This document shows positions 7,091-14,712 of a stretch of DNA of 64,000 bases, one piece after another; the first letter of the stretch is position 1, and every line of letters begins with the position of its first letter. The notes below the pieces were generated by a model. It did not search any database. It was not told the origin of the DNA and saw only the letters and a program-made list of their open reading frames with translations. The DNA comes from Hyphomicrobium sp. D-2 (GTDB taxonomy: Bacteria > Pseudomonadota > Alphaproteobacteria > Rhizobiales > Hyphomicrobiaceae), in the NCBI RefSeq assembly GCF_029872155.1, contig NZ_JARXLA010000005.1:372001-436000 (forward strand), given 5' to 3'. A program made the position numbers and the translations under genes.

Positions 7091-9049
7091 TTACCGGGTG
7101 CGGGTGAACAGGCGGATGATGCGCACGCCCAGCGGCTTTACGACGTAGAAGAACACGACCAGTGCAGCCAGCATCACCAGCACGAAGCCGGTGAACTGGA
7201 TCAGCAGGCTCGCGATGTAATTGATGTTCGCGATGTTGCCGAAGTTGATACCGAAGAACACCTTGCTGGTCTGCGGATCGTCGATGTGCTTCTCGAAATA
7301 GTCGAGGATCTGCAGCACGACCTGCAGAATGCTGAACGCACCGACACCGGCAACGAGGGTGGTGAGCTGGCGATCCTCGTTGGACCTGATGCGGCCTTCA
7401 AGGTCGCGGGTCTGTGCCTCCAGGTTGGTGACGATCTGCTCAAGATATTGATCTTTTCTGAGGCTGCCGCGCCGGCGCTCCACTTCCTTGAAAACATCCG
7501 CTTCTGTGTCATAGCGGAAAATATTGGCGTAACGGAATTTGCGATACTGCGTGTAAGTCTGGGTGCGGAAATTATAGAAGCGCCGCGCCGCATGGCTAAG
7601 CTGGCGTTTGGCATTGAGCCCGCCGATATCGCGCGTCAGCTCCTCGACCTGCTGTTCGTATTGGCGCACCAGAAACTCATTATGCAGAGCGATGGTGTGA
7701 ACGAGGAATGCGTAAGGGCAGGTGCCGATAAAATCGTTGCCGGTTTCGAGGCTGCGTGATGCGCGCACAAACTGGATCAATGCGCGCGGATTGGCGTAAC
7801 GGACAAAGAAGCTTTCTTCTTCCTGCTCGCTGGTTCTGGGATAAATCGGGTCGGTACTGTCGAGAATTTCCGACGCTTCCTGATTGATGAAATCGATGAT
7901 GTTCTGATTGAAACCGGCCAGAAACAGGTAGCGCAGCCGATCCGGCGTTTCCGAAGCCAGGTAGTCGAGAAACTCGTGCGAGATGACAACGACAGGTTTC
8001 GTTTTGTTGAGCGCAGACGCAAGCTTGGCCTCGCTGATCCGCTCCTGAATCCATTCCTTGAAACAGTCATAGTCGGCGTCGGTCACCAGCTCGCGCCGGG
8101 GCCGGGGCGCGCCATCCGCTGTTTTCGGCAGCAGATCCTGGAAGAAGGTGCGGTCCTGAAACAGAAACAGGAAACGCGCGCGCGGCATCGCCAGCCGGGG
8201 CACCTCGATGAAAGGGTCGTTGGCGATAAGCTGATCGAAGTATGAGTGTTGGCGGGGCGCGGCTGGCAGCAACGCTTCAACCTGGCGCTTCAGTTTATCG
8301 ACGAAACGTTCATCGCCGCGCGGAGCATGCAACGAAACGCGCATGTGCCGGAACAGGTGATCGGCATGCTGATCGAACGTTGTCCGGATGAAGTCCCAGA
8401 ATTTGAGCGGCGCGGGGCCTGAGCTTGGCGAACGCGCAGTCATGTTCTCAAGCGGAAACAGCTTCAGGTGTCGCTCGGTTGCGGTGAGAAATTCGCCCGT
8501 TGGCGGCGCGTCGAGCGTGAACTCTTTTGGCGCGACCACCTTCTGCAACATCGAGATGAAGTAAAAGTCGGCGGGCGTGTGCTGATACCGAAACGCGAAC
8601 GATATGTGATACGAGAGCGCGCCGTTGAGATGGACATACCAGAAGCGCCGGCAGCGGAGCGTGCGGGATATTGGCTCTCGGAACTGGGCCTGAAACGTCG
8701 TGCCTTCCGTGGACCAGGTGATCGTTTCGGGGACGGTTATGACGACGGGTTCGCCCTGACGCGGGCCGGGCACGTCGAGCAGAAAATCATCAACCTGTGA
8801 CAGCCGCTCGCGATCGGCGATGTCGTTGAACAGCGGCTCGATGGTGTCGCGCAGATCAATGGAGCCAAGATAGCTGGCCTGGACGCGCAGCTTGTTGGCG
8901 GGATGCAACCTCTCGCGCAGCGCAGCCGGAAGCTGATGGGGATCGATATAGAGCGAAAGGGTCCAGTAAAGAGTTTTGTCTTCGCACGTTTCCCAGCTGG
9001 AGCTGTCAGAAAATGAGCGCTCGCCGTGGTGCACTGTGTACTCGTTCAT
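7091..9049 (-). CDS. Large membrane-anchored protein with coiled coil, function unknown
   Basis: 652 residues. The first about 430 are soluble, mixed alpha/beta and rich in aromatic residues. A heptad-like region follows (about 455-560, EQQVEELTRDIGGL onward, then LEQIVTNLEAQTRDLEGR), and two transmembrane segments close the protein (about 564-585 and 613-637), with a short basic tail. This is a tail-anchored design with most of the mass probably in the cytoplasm. GGGGGAA lies just before the ATG, a good ribosome binding site. It is the second gene of a pair, 67 bases behind the GNAT-like gene. I recognise no family; the CorA-like look of coiled coil plus two C-terminal membrane helices is noted, but the CorA GMN motif is absent. 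Confidence 0.75.
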   Translation of the reverse strand: MNEYTVHHGERSFSDSSSWETCEDKTLYWTLSLYIDPHQLPAALRERLHPANKLRVQASYLGSIDLRDTIEPLFNDIADRERLSQVDDFLLDVPGPRQGEPVVITVPETITWSTEGTTFQAQFREPISRTLRCRRFWYVHLNGALSYHISFAFRYQHTPADFYFISMLQKVVAPKEFTLDAPPTGEFLTATERHLKLFPLENMTARSPSSGPAPLKFWDFIRTTFDQHADHLFRHMRVSLHAPRGDERFVDKLKRQVEALLPAAPRQHSYFDQLIANDPFIEVPRLAMPRARFLFLFQDRTFFQDLLPKTADGAPRPRRELVTDADYDCFKEWIQERISEAKLASALNKTKPVVVISHEFLDYLASETPDRLRYLFLAGFNQNIIDFINQEASEILDSTDPIYPRTSEQEEESFFVRYANPRALIQFVRASRSLETGNDFIGTCPYAFLVHTIALHNEFLVRQYEQQVEELTRDIGGLNAKRQLSHAARRFYNFRTQTYTQYRKFRYANIFRYDTEADVFKEVERRRGSLRKDQYLEQIVTNLEAQTRDLEGRIRSNEDRQLTTLVAGVGAFSILQVVLQILDYFEKHIDDPQTSKVFFGINFGNIANINYIASLLIQFTGFVLVMLAALVVFFYVVKPLGVRIIRLFTRTR

Positions 9050-9116
9050 TACTGTTCCCCCGAAATCAGCGTTGCATGACAGCGCTTCATTCGCACTCTT
9101 AGTATGCGTGATGCCC

Positions 9117-10214
9117 TCAAACTTCAGGGCGCAAAAATTCCCTCAACGAACCTATAGCAGCATTGTTTTTGGCATAGGCATGTTCTGCCTCGTCAAGCGC
9201 AGTCGAAGGATCGAGCAGTGCGAACGGGCGCTGGGCCTGACACGCAGCTTCGAGCAGCTGCACCTGCGATGCAGCTACCGGTTCCTGCATCAGATCACGC
9301 CCCTTGAGCACTGATATGGCGAAAAAGCGTTCCAGATGGTGGTGGAAGTCGCAAGGGTCGAGCCGTGGCGGCAATGCACCGTAGACCGACAACAGCAGGC
9401 TGTCGTCGGCGGATTGCTGCTCTGAAAGAGGCGGCTGAACATAGGGGAAATCGATGATGCGGGCACCGAGGGCGGTCCAGATGCGGATGCGATCAAACTG
9501 ACCGATACCGGAATGGGCCGTGTCCTTCTCGGCATCCGCGCGGCTGATGCGCAGCGGATCGTTCTGTTCGATGAACACCAGCGTGTCATGATGTGCTGGC
9601 GGCTGGTCCGATGTGGCATCGTTAAAAAGCCACGCGGATGCAATCTCGCTGACGGCTGTTGCCATGCGCCGCAAATGCCCCTGGCCACGGGCTTCCGGCG
9701 CGACAAACACATAATTGAGATTGATGGTTGCGCGCAGCGCCTGCGGACCTGTGCGCTCCCGCGCGGGGAAGGCAATCAGATTGGCGCCGGCAATGCAGCG
9801 GCCGCTTTCCGGGTCCAATGCGATCGCCACGATCTCGCGAAAAAGCCCGTACTGTCGTGCGAGGTCTTCGTAAGCGGCGCCATGGTTGAGGGCGAGGCAC
9901 TCGCGAAAGCCGGACAGTTCCTCTTTTTCGTTGGCGAGGACGAAGGCGCGGTCATAACCGGCATAGAACGTTTCCAGGATTGGGCTATCCGGGCTGTCGG
10001 TCGCATGGATATGCAATCCCGTGGCCGACTGGAACGCGATGTCCGAGCCGCTGTCCGGCCCGTGCGAGGCAGTCTGATATCGAGACGTGATCACTTGATG
10101 TGTGTCCCCGCGGATGGCGCTGCCGGGCACAGTCGTTTTGTTGGTGCGCCCGCCGCCCGATTGATCGCCCACGACCACGGGGGGTGTCCATGCAATTTTT
10201 CGCAGCGGGCCCAA
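9117..10214 (-). CDS. GNAT-like acyltransferase domain protein, unassigned
   Basis: Up to 365 residues from a TTG start at 10214; the real start is unclear. There is no ATG in the first 170 residues, and a GTG at 10094 preceded by CGGGGAC is plausible. Residues about 115-205 look like a GNAT core: strand ending IAGANLIAF, strand TINLNYVFV, then APEARGQGHLRRM, which fits the acetyl-CoA pyrophosphate loop (R/Q-x-x-G-x-G/A) of motif A, followed by a helix. The C-terminal third has no recognisable domain. It is upstream of and probably co-transcribed with the coiled-coil membrane protein gene. The acceptor substrate is unknown. Confidence 0.65.
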   Translation of the reverse strand: MGPLRKIAWTPPVVVGDQSGGGRTNKTTVPGSAIRGDTHQVITSRYQTASHGPDSGSDIAFQSATGLHIHATDSPDSPILETFYAGYDRAFVLANEKEELSGFRECLALNHGAAYEDLARQYGLFREIVAIALDPESGRCIAGANLIAFPARERTGPQALRATINLNYVFVAPEARGQGHLRRMATAVSEIASAWLFNDATSDQPPAHHDTLVFIEQNDPLRISRADAEKDTAHSGIGQFDRIRIWTALGARIIDFPYVQPPLSEQQSADDSLLLSVYGALPPRLDPCDFHHHLERFFAISVLKGRDLMQEPVAASQVQLLEAACQAQRPFALLDPSTALDEAEHAYAKNNAAIGSLREFLRPEV

Positions 10215-10252
10215 ACTGACCCGGCTTTCGTTTAAGCCCGCAGAAACAAATC

Positions 10253-10281
10253 AGGCGGGACCTGCGAAGACCCCGCCTTTT
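10253..10281. terminator. Hairpin between the chemoreceptor and GNAT-like genes
   Basis: A 7-bp stem aggcggg (10253-10259) with cccgcct (10272-10278). The T run is on the plus strand, while both flanking genes are on the minus strand; there the hairpin is followed by a weaker T-rich stretch. It may end the chemoreceptor transcript before the GNAT-like gene. Confidence 0.5.
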
Positions 10282-10325
10282 AAATCGCGTCAGTGCCGAA
10301 AACCGCTGCGTTGTTGCAGCCGGAT

Positions 10326-11834
10326 TCAGGCGGCCCGATTGCCTGGGCGTGACGCCGATCTGTGACCGGCGCTGCCGCCGAGATTGAACTGGTTCACAAG
10401 CTGCTCAAGGTGCTTGCTTTCGCCGGCCAGCGCCTGACTGGCGTTGGTGGCCTCCTGCGCCATGGCTGCATTCTGCTGGGTGGTCTGGTCCATCTGATTG
10501 ATGACTTCATTGACCTGCTTGAGGCCCATCGCCTGTTCCTGCGCGCCGGAGGCAATGTCGGCAACCATCGTGTTGATCTCGCCGACACGATCGACGATGC
10601 GGTGCAGTGCCTTGCCGGTTTCGGCCACCAGCTTGACGCCTTCCTCGACCTCGCCGGTGGACGTGGAGATGAGCTCCTTGATCTGCTTGGCGGCTTCGGC
10701 AGACCGTTGCGCCAGTGCGCGCACTTCCGATGCAACAACCGCGAAACCACGCCCGGCCTCACCGGCGCGCGCGGCTTCGACACCGGCGTTGAGAGCGAGA
10801 AGGTTGGTCTGGAATGCAATCTCGTCGATCAGGCCGATGATCTGGCTGATCTGATCGGATGATTGCTCGATGCGGCCCATCGCGTCGATAGCCTGCTGCA
10901 CGACCTTGCCGCCAAGTTCAGCGTCCGTTTTGGTTTGTGCAACCGCGAGGCGCGCGCTGGCGGCGCTTTCCGCCGTCTTGTTGACCGTTTGCGTCAGCTC
11001 TTCAAGGGTGGCAGCGGTTTCTTCCAGGTTTGCGGCCTGCTGTTCCGTCCGGCGGGACAGGGCATTGGCCGAAACCGCGATCTCCTGCGTACCGGCGGCG
11101 ATGCCATCGCTGCTTTCGCGCACGCTGCGCAATGCGCTTTGCAACTGCTCGACTGCGGCATTGAAATCGGACTGAAGTTGATTGTACGCCTGCGGCATCG
11201 CCTCGTTGATGCGATAATCGAGGCTTTTATCGGCGAGACGCGCCAGTGCTGCGCCAAATGATGAGGTGACGAGCGTGCGCTCCTTGGCCTGCGCTTCAGC
11301 TTCGGAAGCGATGCGCGCATCTTCGGCGGCGTCGGCATAGACCGATATTGCAAGATCCATATCCAGCAACACCGCTTTCAGCAGTGCACCGAGTGAAGCG
11401 CCGACATCATCGCCGGAATATTTCTGGCGACGTATCATCATGCCTTTCGGCCAGGTCTCGTTGACGACCGAGCGGACAAGGTGCTCAAGGATGATTGCAT
11501 AGCCGCCGATATACCAACGGGTGTCGAGGCCGATGCGCGCGTGGGTGAGCCCGATGGTGCGCACCTTCTGCACATATTGCTCATCGAACGCGCCGGCGCT
11601 GATTGTGCGCCAATGGTTCGCTTGCGCGCCCTTGGCACGGGCCATAGCGACATCGGAGGGGAAGAACTTTTTGACCTGCTGCGTCCGGATCAGGCGCTCG
11701 TAGAATTTTTCCAGCCCGTTGGGAAGTTCGCGATCGATAAGCGTCTTCAGTTCGCGGATCAGTGCGATGGAATCCGGTGTCAATTCCATGAATTCAAGGC
11801 GCTGGGCGAGATCGGCGTCGTATGTCTTCGACAT
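10326..11834 (-). CDS. Globin-coupled methyl-accepting chemotaxis protein (HemAT-like)
   Basis: A soluble oxygen/redox chemoreceptor. From the ATG at 11834 (502 residues) the first about 170 form a protoglobin domain, with the proximal haem ligand expected at His98 in IGLTHARIG. A coiled-coil connector follows and then a methyl-accepting signalling domain, whose conserved tip reads EIAFQTNLLALNAGVEAARA and continues GEAGRGFAVVA. There are no membrane segments, so it would act in the cytoplasm and signal through CheW/CheA encoded elsewhere. An in-frame ATG at 11873 would add 13 residues that are not globin-like; neither start has a strong ribosome binding site. Confidence 0.9.
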   Translation of the reverse strand: MSKTYDADLAQRLEFMELTPDSIALIRELKTLIDRELPNGLEKFYERLIRTQQVKKFFPSDVAMARAKGAQANHWRTISAGAFDEQYVQKVRTIGLTHARIGLDTRWYIGGYAIILEHLVRSVVNETWPKGMMIRRQKYSGDDVGASLGALLKAVLLDMDLAISVYADAAEDARIASEAEAQAKERTLVTSSFGAALARLADKSLDYRINEAMPQAYNQLQSDFNAAVEQLQSALRSVRESSDGIAAGTQEIAVSANALSRRTEQQAANLEETAATLEELTQTVNKTAESAASARLAVAQTKTDAELGGKVVQQAIDAMGRIEQSSDQISQIIGLIDEIAFQTNLLALNAGVEAARAGEAGRGFAVVASEVRALAQRSAEAAKQIKELISTSTGEVEEGVKLVAETGKALHRIVDRVGEINTMVADIASGAQEQAMGLKQVNEVINQMDQTTQQNAAMAQEATNASQALAGESKHLEQLVNQFNLGGSAGHRSASRPGNRAA

Positions 11835-12169
11835 AGGGATGGCTCTATGGTTGGTCCGGTGAGGGATGGTCAAAGCATCGACGAGAGGGAGTTTTCGCGC
11901 CCTTTAGTGATGTGCGTGCGCGCCGATGATCTGTATGCGTCTGGACGCTAGGGGGGATTCCTTGCGTGAAGCTTGTTGAAGTGAACGCTGTTCGATTGCT
12001 GGTTGGGGGAAAATAACCGCGAGCGGCGGACGGGATTTGGCCGGCTGTAGGAGAGCAAGAAGCTCTTGGCGACACGCGCGCATTGGCGGCCGCGCGTCGT
12101 TGTGCGCGGGCAGCGGCTGCCGGAGAGGAGCGGGCGGCGGGGCGAGGGCAATCGACGGTTCGTGGCGTC
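11835..12169. other. Gene-free stretch upstream of the chemoreceptor gene
   Basis: About 330 bases. Overlapping frames in this G+C-rich segment lack ribosome binding sites and recognisable domains. It presumably contains the chemoreceptor promoter on the minus strand. Confidence 0.4.
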
Positions 12170-12267
12170 AGAGCCTTTCGGCGTTTCGTTGAAACGCGGA
12201 ACGGCTCTGGATGTTTGTTTTATCGTGCTTCCTCCCGGAAAACCGGTTCCCACTTTTCCGGAAGCAC
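12170..12267. repeat. Two-part palindromic intergenic repeat of the type common in Hyphomicrobiales
   Basis: The first palindrome (12170-12208) has the perfect core gcgtttc-gtt-gaaacgc flanked by agagcc/ggctct. The second (12225-12267) has outer arms gtgcttcc/ggaagcac around an inner ggaaaa/ttttcc stem with ccggttcccactttt. From memory, both halves match very abundant intergenic repeats in rhizobial genomes (RIME-like mosaic elements). It lies between divergently placed transcription units, close to the stop codon of the DUF1622 gene. Confidence 0.65.
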
Positions 12268-12282
12268 TCTAGGCCAAACCGA

Positions 12283-12666
12283 TCAGGCGACGTCTTGCTG
12301 TTGCGGATAGGTGGGACTGTTTTCCTGGGCCAGCCGCGTGGACTGCCAGGGCCAGTGGCCGTTGATCTCAACATCAAGCGAGATCGACAGGAAGGTGCGG
12401 ATGGCGACGATGCCGCCGAGAACGATGATGCCTTCCACCGTGGGATCGACCACGACGGATTTCAGGATGTCGGCGGCGATCAGAATTTCCAGGCCGATAA
12501 GGATGCCGCGGCCGAGGTTGGCGCGGTACTCGCGGTAATTGGCCAGGAAGCCGGAGCGCACGACCTTGGTGAGGAACACAGCCGTTGAGACCGCGACCGC
12601 GAGCAGGATGACCACAAACGCTACAACATCGAGCGCCTCGCTCGTAACGCGGGCGATTTCGATCAT
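12283..12666 (-). CDS. DUF1622-family inner membrane protein
   Basis: 127 residues from the ATG at 12666. Three membrane segments are visible: one near the start (DVVAFVVILLAVAVSTAV), one in the middle (GRGILIGLEILIAADIL, a family hallmark) and one after it (EGIIVLGGIVAIRTFLS). Function of the family is unknown. Upstream in-frame ATGs at 12702 and 12732 would add residues that do not look conserved. It is divergent from the YdcF-type gene. Confidence 0.8.
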   Translation of the reverse strand: MIEIARVTSEALDVVAFVVILLAVAVSTAVFLTKVVRSGFLANYREYRANLGRGILIGLEILIAADILKSVVVDPTVEGIIVLGGIVAIRTFLSISLDVEINGHWPWQSTRLAQENSPTYPQQQDVA

Positions 12667-12853
12667 GGAAGCCCCGTAATTCACCGATGGTCCTGATTGC
12701 ATGTATCGACAGCGGCGGTTGCCGATAACCACACTGACCCGGCAGGGGTTTCAGAACCGGTAACGCGCCGGGTAAGAGATGCTAGGCGAGAAAACCGCAG
12801 CGCTCGGTTGCGGTGGCCAGAACCCGTGGCCCCGATCGAGGGAGAGCTCGGCT

Positions 12854-13672
12854 TTGTACTACATCTCGAAACTGTTCTGGGGCATGTCGCGGCCGGGGAT
12901 GTTGCTGGTGCTGCTGCTGACAGTCGGGCTGCTATTGCTGGCGACGCGCTTTCAACGCACGGCGAAAGGCCTGCTGATTGCAGCGCTGGCGTTGCTTGTT
13001 ATCGGCGGGATATCACCGCTGAGCACGTGGATGATCGTGCCGCTTGAGGAGCGCTTTCATCGGCCCGCGCTGGGCGACAGGCCGATCGATGGCATCATCG
13101 TTCTGGGCGGCGGCGAGGAAGCACGTATTGCGGCCGGCCGCGGCGTGCACGGCCTGAGTGGATCAGGGGAGCGCATAACGGAAGCGGTTGAACTGGCGCG
13201 CCGCTATCCGGCGGCGAAGGTTGTCTATGCGGGCGGGGTGACGGAAATTCTGCGCCAGCCTGTGAGCATTGCCGAAGCGGGTGGCGCGGTGCTGCGTGGC
13301 CTCGGCATAGGGGATGATCGCCTGATACTGGAAGGTGCCTCACGCAACACCTGGGAGAATGCTCGCTTTACGAGGGATCTGGTGCAGCCAAAACCCGGCG
13401 AGCGCTGGGTGGTTGTGACGTCAGCCTGGCATATGCCCCGTGCTATCGGCAATTTCCGCAAGGCTGGTTTTGACGTCGAGCCATGGCCGGTTGACTATCG
13501 CACACTTGGATGGGGTGACATGTGGTCCCCGATAGATAACCCCGTCCAGGGGCTGAACCTAGTTGATATTGCGGGCAAGGAGTGGATCGGTCTTGTGTTC
13601 AACTGGCTGAGCGGGCGCACCGACGCGTTGTTTCCTGCTCCGGCTGATCCAGCCGCCGCACACAACGAGTGA
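12854..13672 (+). CDS. YdcF/ElyC-type DUF218 membrane protein
   Basis: A cell-envelope protein of the DUF218 family (YdcF, SanA, ElyC), implicated in peptidoglycan or lipid-carrier metabolism. Two N-terminal membrane segments (LLVLLLTVGLLLLA and LLIAALALLVIGG) precede the DUF218 domain: DGIIVLGGG, GSGERITEAVELARRYP, ASRNTWENARF, and VVVTSAWHMPRA near the end. I prefer the TTG start at 12854: the product then begins YYISKLFWGMSRPG like relatives, and GGAG lies about 10 bases upstream. The frame also has an ATG at 12779, which would add 25 polar residues unlike family members. Confidence 0.85.
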   Translation: MYYISKLFWGMSRPGMLLVLLLTVGLLLLATRFQRTAKGLLIAALALLVIGGISPLSTWMIVPLEERFHRPALGDRPIDGIIVLGGGEEARIAAGRGVHGLSGSGERITEAVELARRYPAAKVVYAGGVTEILRQPVSIAEAGGAVLRGLGIGDDRLILEGASRNTWENARFTRDLVQPKPGERWVVVTSAWHMPRAIGNFRKAGFDVEPWPVDYRTLGWGDMWSPIDNPVQGLNLVDIAGKEWIGLVFNWLSGRTDALFPAPADPAAAHNE

Positions 13673-13693
13673 TGCTGCGCGCTGCCCTGCTGG

Positions 13694-14617
13694 TCAGTAC
13701 GCTGAAACGGCTGCAGCGGTCTGGGCCCCGACGTCCGTCGCCGCGAGAAAATGGCGGATGGTTTCGATTGTCGGTGTGTCCTTCAGCAACGGGGCATGGC
13801 CTTGCTGTTCAACCGTAGCTGTTGCCATGGCCGGGTGACGGCGGCGCATTTCATCAACCGTGGCGGCGGTCAGAATATCCGAGTTCTCGCCGCGCAGCAC
13901 CAGCAGCGGCACGCGCTTTAGAGCCTCAAACTGGGGCCACAGCGTTGGCATCGGACCATCGAGAATGGACAACGCCTTGCCGATGTTTGGATCGTAGCCA
14001 GCCGCGGGCTTGCGCGTTTTCTCGTTGTACCACTGGTGCGCCAGCTCGGCCCAGACATCATCGCCGAGGGCCGGGAACTGACGCCGGTTGAGATCGCGTG
14101 CCATGCGAGCTGCATCGTCCCACGATATAGGCAGCGGCATGCGCCCGACATAGCTGCTGATGCGCGTGAGCCCTTCGTGCTCGATAACGGGGCCGATATC
14201 GTTGAGCACCGCGACGCCGATAGCGGTGGGCTGAGCGGCGGCGATCAGCATGGTGATGAGCCCGCCGCGCGACGTGCCGATGAACGCGGCATTCGCCAGT
14301 CCGGTCATCGTGACGAAATCGAGCACATCGAGCATTTCAACCGGCAGGGAATAGTTGCGCCAGTCGGGGTCGAAGTCCGACTGGCCACGACCGCGATAGT
14401 CCAGCGTGTATACGGTGCGCGGTGATGTCTGATGGCGGCTCAGGGAAACGGCCAGATCGTGGAAATCGCGGCCGTTGCGCGTCAGCCCTGCAAGGCATAG
14501 CACCGGGCGCGCAGGTGGCGCTCCGGCTGGTGCTGCATACTTGCGCGCATGGAGCCGCAGCCCATCGCGCGACGTGTAGTAGATGTCGTCGTAGAGTTCG
14601 CCGGACGTCGACGTCAT
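13694..14617 (-). CDS. Alpha/beta hydrolase
   Basis: 307 residues with the full alpha/beta-hydrolase triad: nucleophile Ser116 in GTSRGG, acid Asp247 in GENSDIL and His274 in QGHAPLL. The oxyanion region is CLAGLTRNGRDF near residues 41-52, and YRGRGQSD marks strand 4. No signal peptide, so it is cytoplasmic. The substrate is not evident; the family includes esterases, C-C hydrolases and haloperoxidase-like enzymes. It is on the same strand as the downstream-lying transglycosylase gene at 14713 but 95 bases separate them. Confidence 0.88.
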   Translation of the reverse strand: MTSTSGELYDDIYYTSRDGLRLHARKYAAPAGAPPARPVLCLAGLTRNGRDFHDLAVSLSRHQTSPRTVYTLDYRGRGQSDFDPDWRNYSLPVEMLDVLDFVTMTGLANAAFIGTSRGGLITMLIAAAQPTAIGVAVLNDIGPVIEHEGLTRISSYVGRMPLPISWDDAARMARDLNRRQFPALGDDVWAELAHQWYNEKTRKPAAGYDPNIGKALSILDGPMPTLWPQFEALKRVPLLVLRGENSDILTAATVDEMRRRHPAMATATVEQQGHAPLLKDTPTIETIRHFLAATDVGAQTAAAVSAY

Positions 14618-14712
14618 TGGTTTACCTGGCTACCCGTCCCGATGGACATTGAAGACAATTGCAGTTGCAGCCGTGACGCGTCGAAGTGAGGCGAACGGCG
14701 GCAGTCGGATGA

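Noticed and set aside
7091-9049. Assignment of the 652-residue protein as a CorA-type magnesium channel
   Set aside because: The coiled coil with two C-terminal helices looks similar, but the GMN signature after the first membrane helix is missing and the N-terminal domain does not match.
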